64,000 bases of DNA from an uncultured Lachnospiraceae bacterium (lineage in GTDB: Bacteria > Bacillota > Clostridia > Lachnospirales > Lachnospiraceae): contig CAJUFE010000012.1 in assembly GCA_910585635.1 (NCBI GenBank), positions 1 to 64,000 of the forward strand, read 5' to 3'. The position numbers were made by a program, and so were the translations under genes. This document shows, in pieces, positions 60,589 through 64,000 of this stretch. Position 1 is the first letter of the stretch. The number at the start of each line of letters is the position of its first letter. Under the pieces are notes generated by a model that was not told the DNA's origin, did not search any database, and saw only the letters and a program-made list of their open reading frames with translations.

Positions 60589-62208
60589 TTATACGCCTGA
60601 CCTCAGCGTCATCCTCTCGATCACGCAGCTATGCCGCTTATTTCTATCCTCTTTATCATAATTTATCCCCACCAGCAAGACCTCTCCAGAGTAGCCTTCC
60701 AGGGCCTGCGTATAATGCCGGTCCTTGATCTGCCGGATCGCGGTCATAGCATTTTTATCATACTTCAGTTCGATGACCAATGCAGGCTTTTTACTGGTTG
60801 GCAACGGCAGGAAGACAATGTCGGCAAACCCATGTCCTGTAGGGAGTTCTCGGATGAGCTTATAGTCTTTTCTCGCGCTATAATATGCCAGACCGATCGC
60901 GCAGCTAAGTGCATTTTCATCATTGTAGGTTAAGATCGACGCGGCCTCTGTATGCGCCTGGTCCAGTCCCTCTGCGACACGTTGCGCATCACATAAAAGT
61001 GTATCGGATAAGAGTCTTTCCGAAGCCTTTAAGACGCGCATCACCTCCTGCCAGCCACCAACACTCATGGCATTTTCAAATTCCATGATGATCTCCTTAT
61101 TGGGGATGAACGCTTCCTCTGCCTCCGCATCATAGGCCACATACCCCAGATGGATCAATAATGTCAGTACGTCATCCTTTGTCACCAGATTGCGCATATC
61201 GTTCTGAAAGCTGCGTGTGTTCACTTTGACGCGGCCATTGCCCAACATCTGTACGATGTCGGACCGGAGGCCGTTAAGATCCATATCGATATATACCTTT
61301 AATGCTTCATAGGTCTCGGTAGAGGTCCAGTAGTTTGACAGGACATGGCTCTTCATCGCCGCCACGACCGATCGTGGATTATAGATATGCTGGAACTGCC
61401 GGAACCGATAGCCATCATACCAATGGCTGGTCTGGATAAGATCCATGCCGTACGTTCCACACAACCCTTTTACTTCCTCTTCTGTAAATCCAGTATATTC
61501 CTCAAGGGCGAACTGGTCTGTCATCGAATATTCCCAGAACATGTTCAATGCAGAATGTTGTCCATACTTTTTGACCGGAAGGATCCCCGTCATGTAGGCC
61601 AGGGCCACATAGGGTTGATCCTTTAAGAGATTGCGCAGAAGATCCAGGTATCGCTTCTGCAGGTCTTCGAGACTTGGCCTTTCACGCATCACACAGTCCC
61701 ACTCATCGATCAGAAAGATAAATTCTCTGCCCGTCTCTGCATAGATCTGCCTGAGCGCGGCGGCCAGTGTCCTATCCTGCTCCCCTAATATCCCCGCATA
61801 CCTTTGACGGAGTTCTCTTAAGACCTCCCGTTCCAGATAGTCGGTCATCTCTCCTGGCTCTGCCTCGATCAAAAACTGCTGCATGTTCAAAAAGATCACC
61901 GCATATTTGTTCAAATGCTCCTCAAAGGTCTCATCCTTCTCGATCTTCCGCCCTGCGAACAGTTCTCTGGAATCACAGCCGCAGCTATAATAGGCGGCGA
62001 GCATCTCCAATGTCATCGATTTCCCGAACCGTCTTGGCCTGCTGACACAGATATATTTTTCTTTTGTGTTGATGCATCCATTTGTGAACGCGATCAGCCC
62101 TGTCTTATCAACATAGATCTTCGAACGGATAGCCTCCCTGAAGCCCTTGTTCCCTGGATCCAAGTAGATCCCCGACGACAACTTCCCTTTCCTGCCTCCG
62201 TCATCCAT
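60589..62208 (-). CDS. AAA-ATPase-like / PD-(D/E)XK nuclease superfamily protein
   Basis: About 539 residues. N-terminal AAA-ATPase_like domain: YVDKTGLI, Walker A RPRRFGKSMT, Walker B FIFLIDEWD, HSALNMFWEYSMTDQFALEEYTGFTEEEV. The C-terminal PD-(D/E)XK_9 (DUF1703) nuclease-like domain has GFADIVFLP...LVIELKYDKN. Such multicopy genes occur in Bacteroides and Lachnospiraceae; the role is unknown. The start at 62208 is chosen over GTG 62220. It is flanked by the 45-bp direct repeats. Confidence 0.88.
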   Translation of the reverse strand: MDDGGRKGKLSSGIYLDPGNKGFREAIRSKIYVDKTGLIAFTNGCINTKEKYICVSRPRRFGKSMTLEMLAAYYSCGCDSRELFAGRKIEKDETFEEHLNKYAVIFLNMQQFLIEAEPGEMTDYLEREVLRELRQRYAGILGEQDRTLAAALRQIYAETGREFIFLIDEWDCVMRERPSLEDLQKRYLDLLRNLLKDQPYVALAYMTGILPVKKYGQHSALNMFWEYSMTDQFALEEYTGFTEEEVKGLCGTYGMDLIQTSHWYDGYRFRQFQHIYNPRSVVAAMKSHVLSNYWTSTETYEALKVYIDMDLNGLRSDIVQMLGNGRVKVNTRSFQNDMRNLVTKDDVLTLLIHLGYVAYDAEAEEAFIPNKEIIMEFENAMSVGGWQEVMRVLKASERLLSDTLLCDAQRVAEGLDQAHTEAASILTYNDENALSCAIGLAYYSARKDYKLIRELPTGHGFADIVFLPLPTSKKPALVIELKYDKNAMTAIRQIKDRHYTQALEGYSGEVLLVGINYDKEDRNKRHSCVIERMTLRSGV

Positions 62209-62252
62209 CTGCTCACACACCCCTTCCTGGGACCCATGTCCTCTATACTTAT

Positions 62253-62297
62253 GATCCTAACATACCACAGGCTAAATAGCAAGAGGCGGCCGCGCTC
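62253..62297. repeat. 45-bp direct repeat, copy 2
   Basis: Near-identical partner of 59556-59600. On the minus strand it contains TTGCTA-17-TAGGAT, so it might supply the promoter of the adjoining ATPase gene. Confidence 0.85.
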
Positions 62298-62341
62298 ATG
62301 TCACTTAGCGCTTGCCGCCTGGAAGTTTCTTATGCAGATAT

Positions 62342-63661
62342 TTATGCAGATATATGCGCTTTGCCCGCCTCCTTTACGATGACCGAGACCCCGTCAGGGA
62401 TCACGGTGACGGTATAGCCTGCTCTCCCTGCCAGCTGCCTGGTCAGCTCCAGCGCCTCCTCCACGCTGTGGGCCGGGAGCATATGCATGTCCCTCACCAG
62501 CTGGTCCGCACAGGAGGAGACGAAGATCACCGAGGCTTTTAAGAGCACACGGGCAAGGATCTGGGACTGCCATGCGTCGGCCTCGGTCTCCTCCGGCCTT
62601 CTGGACAAAAAGCCTTCCATCATGCGGGCTACGTCCTTTTCCCTGCGGAAGGTCTCATAAAAGTGCTCCCCGCCATGTCCGTCAGCGGCCTCCGACAGCA
62701 TGATGATCGCTCCGCCCTCCTTTACCGAGGCTTCGGCGGCGGTCATGCCCTTTACAGACTGGTAGATGTTCTGGTCCAGGGGATAGCCCCCGTTGGTGGT
62801 GATCACGATATCCGCCGGGACTGCGTCCACCTGGCACCGGGAGGCTAGAAAGGCACAGCCCTCCTGGTGGGCCAGCACACAGTCTCCGGCTACGGCATAG
62901 ACCGGAGCGTGGTCCATATCCACGATCACATTGACGATAAAGGCCAGCCCTGCCATCCTGGCTGCATGGACCATGTCCCGGTGGATCGGGTTCCCCTCCA
63001 GCACACCGGTCCTGGCGCAGGGATCGGCGATGAAATGGGCATTATGGTCATAGAGCACCGTCTCCTCCCCGGCGATACCCGGCAGCACGCTCTTGCGCCC
63101 GCCGGAAAAACCAGCAAAAAAATGGGGTTCGATAAACCCCTCTGCCACCAGAAGATCCGCCTCCGCTGCCAGCCTGTTGACCCGCAGCCTCCCTCCCGAG
63201 GGGAGGCTCCCCAGATCCACCAGACCGGCCTCATCCCTGGGGTCATGGACTAAGATCCGCTCCTTTTCCACGATCTCTCCTCCGAATTTCCACAGCAGCT
63301 CTTCCCGGGTGGGACCCCGGTGCAGCCCTGTGGCGATCAAGATCGTGATCTGGGCATCCTTTGGCGCTCCTTTGCGGATCTCCTCCAGGAGCAGGGGCAT
63401 CAAGATCTTGCTGGGCACCGGCCGGGTATGATCCGAGGCGATCACCACGATCTGCCTCTTCCCTTCTGCCAGCTCACTAAGCCGCCGACTCCCCACCGGA
63501 TGCTCCAGCGCCTCCCGCACCAGCTCCACCCCGCTCTTTAACGGCCTGTACCCATCAAGCCCCGACCGCAGGACACCCGCCAGATGCTCCCTCTCCACCG
63601 AAACCTCCACCTTTCCCTTGCCATATGGCAATGCCAGCCGCACTACATCCTGTCCTCTCAT
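62342..63661 (-). CDS. larA: LarA-family nickel-dependent lactate/hydroxyacid racemase
   Basis: 439 residues. The LarA active site is complete: DHTRP (residues 77-81), H114 in TGLHR, H180 in EPHFFAG, K190 in GGRKS (covalent link to the nickel-pincer nucleotide) and H206. These sit exactly six residues after the L. plantarum positions 108, 174, 184 and 200. It racemises or epimerises an alpha-hydroxyacid; LarA homologues vary in substrate, so lactate is only the default. It lies ~32 kb from larBCE and directly behind an ABC ATPase gene. Confidence 0.92.
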   Translation of the reverse strand: MRGQDVVRLALPYGKGKVEVSVEREHLAGVLRSGLDGYRPLKSGVELVREALEHPVGSRRLSELAEGKRQIVVIASDHTRPVPSKILMPLLLEEIRKGAPKDAQITILIATGLHRGPTREELLWKFGGEIVEKERILVHDPRDEAGLVDLGSLPSGGRLRVNRLAAEADLLVAEGFIEPHFFAGFSGGRKSVLPGIAGEETVLYDHNAHFIADPCARTGVLEGNPIHRDMVHAARMAGLAFIVNVIVDMDHAPVYAVAGDCVLAHQEGCAFLASRCQVDAVPADIVITTNGGYPLDQNIYQSVKGMTAAEASVKEGGAIIMLSEAADGHGGEHFYETFRREKDVARMMEGFLSRRPEETEADAWQSQILARVLLKASVIFVSSCADQLVRDMHMLPAHSVEEALELTRQLAGRAGYTVTVIPDGVSVIVKEAGKAHISA

Positions 63662-63789
63662 ATCCTGTTCCCCTCCTCCCCCTGCACGCCTCTGTCTGCT
63701 CCTTTTCGATCATTTTCCACACCTACACCAGCTAAAGCAGCGAAGGGAGGGGACCCTGCCCGATCCCTAAAGACCACACAGCCCCCCTC

Positions 63790-64000
63790 TCATATCCCCA
63801 GATACGCCCTCTGCTTCTCCTTATCCTCTTTAAACGCCTCACTGGCCGCTGAGTGGACGATCTGCCCATTGACCAGGATATAGACCCGGTCCCCGATCTT
63901 CAGCGCCAGGTCCAGGTTCTGCTCCACCAGAAGGATGCTCTTCCCCTGCTCCACCAGCTGGCCGCAGATCTCCCTGATCCTGTCCAGGACCATGGTGGAC
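63790..64000 (-). CDS. ABC transporter ATPase C-terminus (LivF-like), partial
   Basis: The last ~69 residues of a gene running off the right edge. GKSILLVEQNLDLALKIGDRVYILVNGQIVHSA matches the H-loop and C-terminus of branched-chain-amino-acid-type (LivF) ATPases, ending QRAYLGI. It precedes larA by 128 nt in the same orientation, so an importer for a hydroxyacid or amino acid may be co-regulated with larA. Confidence 0.8.
   Translation of the reverse strand, partial: STMVLDRIREICGQLVEQGKSILLVEQNLDLALKIGDRVYILVNGQIVHSAASEAFKEDKEKQRAYLGI

Overview
The window looks like a chromosomal stretch of a gut-type Lachnospiraceae/Clostridia bacterium. Supporting signs are strong AGGAGG ribosome sites, GTG/TTG starts, a VanW/G5-type wall protein, a PPi-type phosphofructokinase, larABCE genes and HPr-like small proteins. 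Housekeeping genes are fairly GC-rich. The first ~15.5 kb is visibly AT-richer and looks like exchangeable surface-polysaccharide DNA. This taxonomy is inferred from gene content, not from a marker gene.

1-15.5 kb (all minus strand, read right to left): a Wzx/Wzy-type polysaccharide operon. It holds an SDR, a WecE-like sugar aminotransferase, a GT4, two GT2, a LbH acetyltransferase, a divergent GT11, Wzy, a GT52/sialyltransferase-like GT, Wzx and a NeuA-like cytidylyltransferase. These are followed by a three-part fusion (KdsB-like cytidylyltransferase + DRE-TIM aldolase + GT42-like C-terminus), a KdsC-like phosphatase, an AraD-like class II aldolase/epimerase and a membrane acyltransferase. 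KdsA and KdsD are absent. The set reads as a route to a CMP-activated ulosonic acid that differs from KDO or sialic acid. The last gene carries 12 GCAA repeats behind its start codon and is out of frame in this copy: a phase-variation switch caught OFF. No priming transferase or chain-length regulator is present.

15.5-21 kb: accessory block. It contains an IS200-type transposase relic, a tyrosine-recombinase-like gene lacking catalytic residues, an 88-aa protein, a divergent XRE regulator, a HicAB toxin-antitoxin pair with a coupled leader ORF, and a two-gene unit (OLD/RecF-like ATPase + PD-(D/E)XK-like partner) that is a candidate defence system.

21-37 kb: a VanW-family wall protein, a 48-aa small gene, a solute-binding lipoprotein, a hybrid histidine kinase, larE, larC (with a very long His-rich insert) and larB (nickel-pincer cofactor synthesis), a DUF362 protein, a GH32 fructosidase, a histidine phosphatase, a CMD-family protein and an NSS transporter.

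37-48.7 kb: a catabolic region. ridA and a DauR/YheO-like regulator sit beside a complete Dpp/Opp-type ABC importer, divergent from an SDR, an M20 amidohydrolase, a hydantoinase/allantoinase-like enzyme and an HpaI-type aldolase. Promoters and an inverted-repeat operator candidate are visible between the two arms.

48.7-64 kb: MATE exporter, AraC regulator, small membrane protein, ftsH, an intact IS1182-family element, HPr-like protein, PPi-phosphofructokinase, two AAA/nuclease-type ATPase genes, an unrecognised 289-aa protein, larA, and the end of a LivF-type ABC ATPase. Several tandem-repeat arrays (4, 17, 18-20 and 24 bp units) are scattered through the window. I saw no rRNA, tRNA or CRISPR array.
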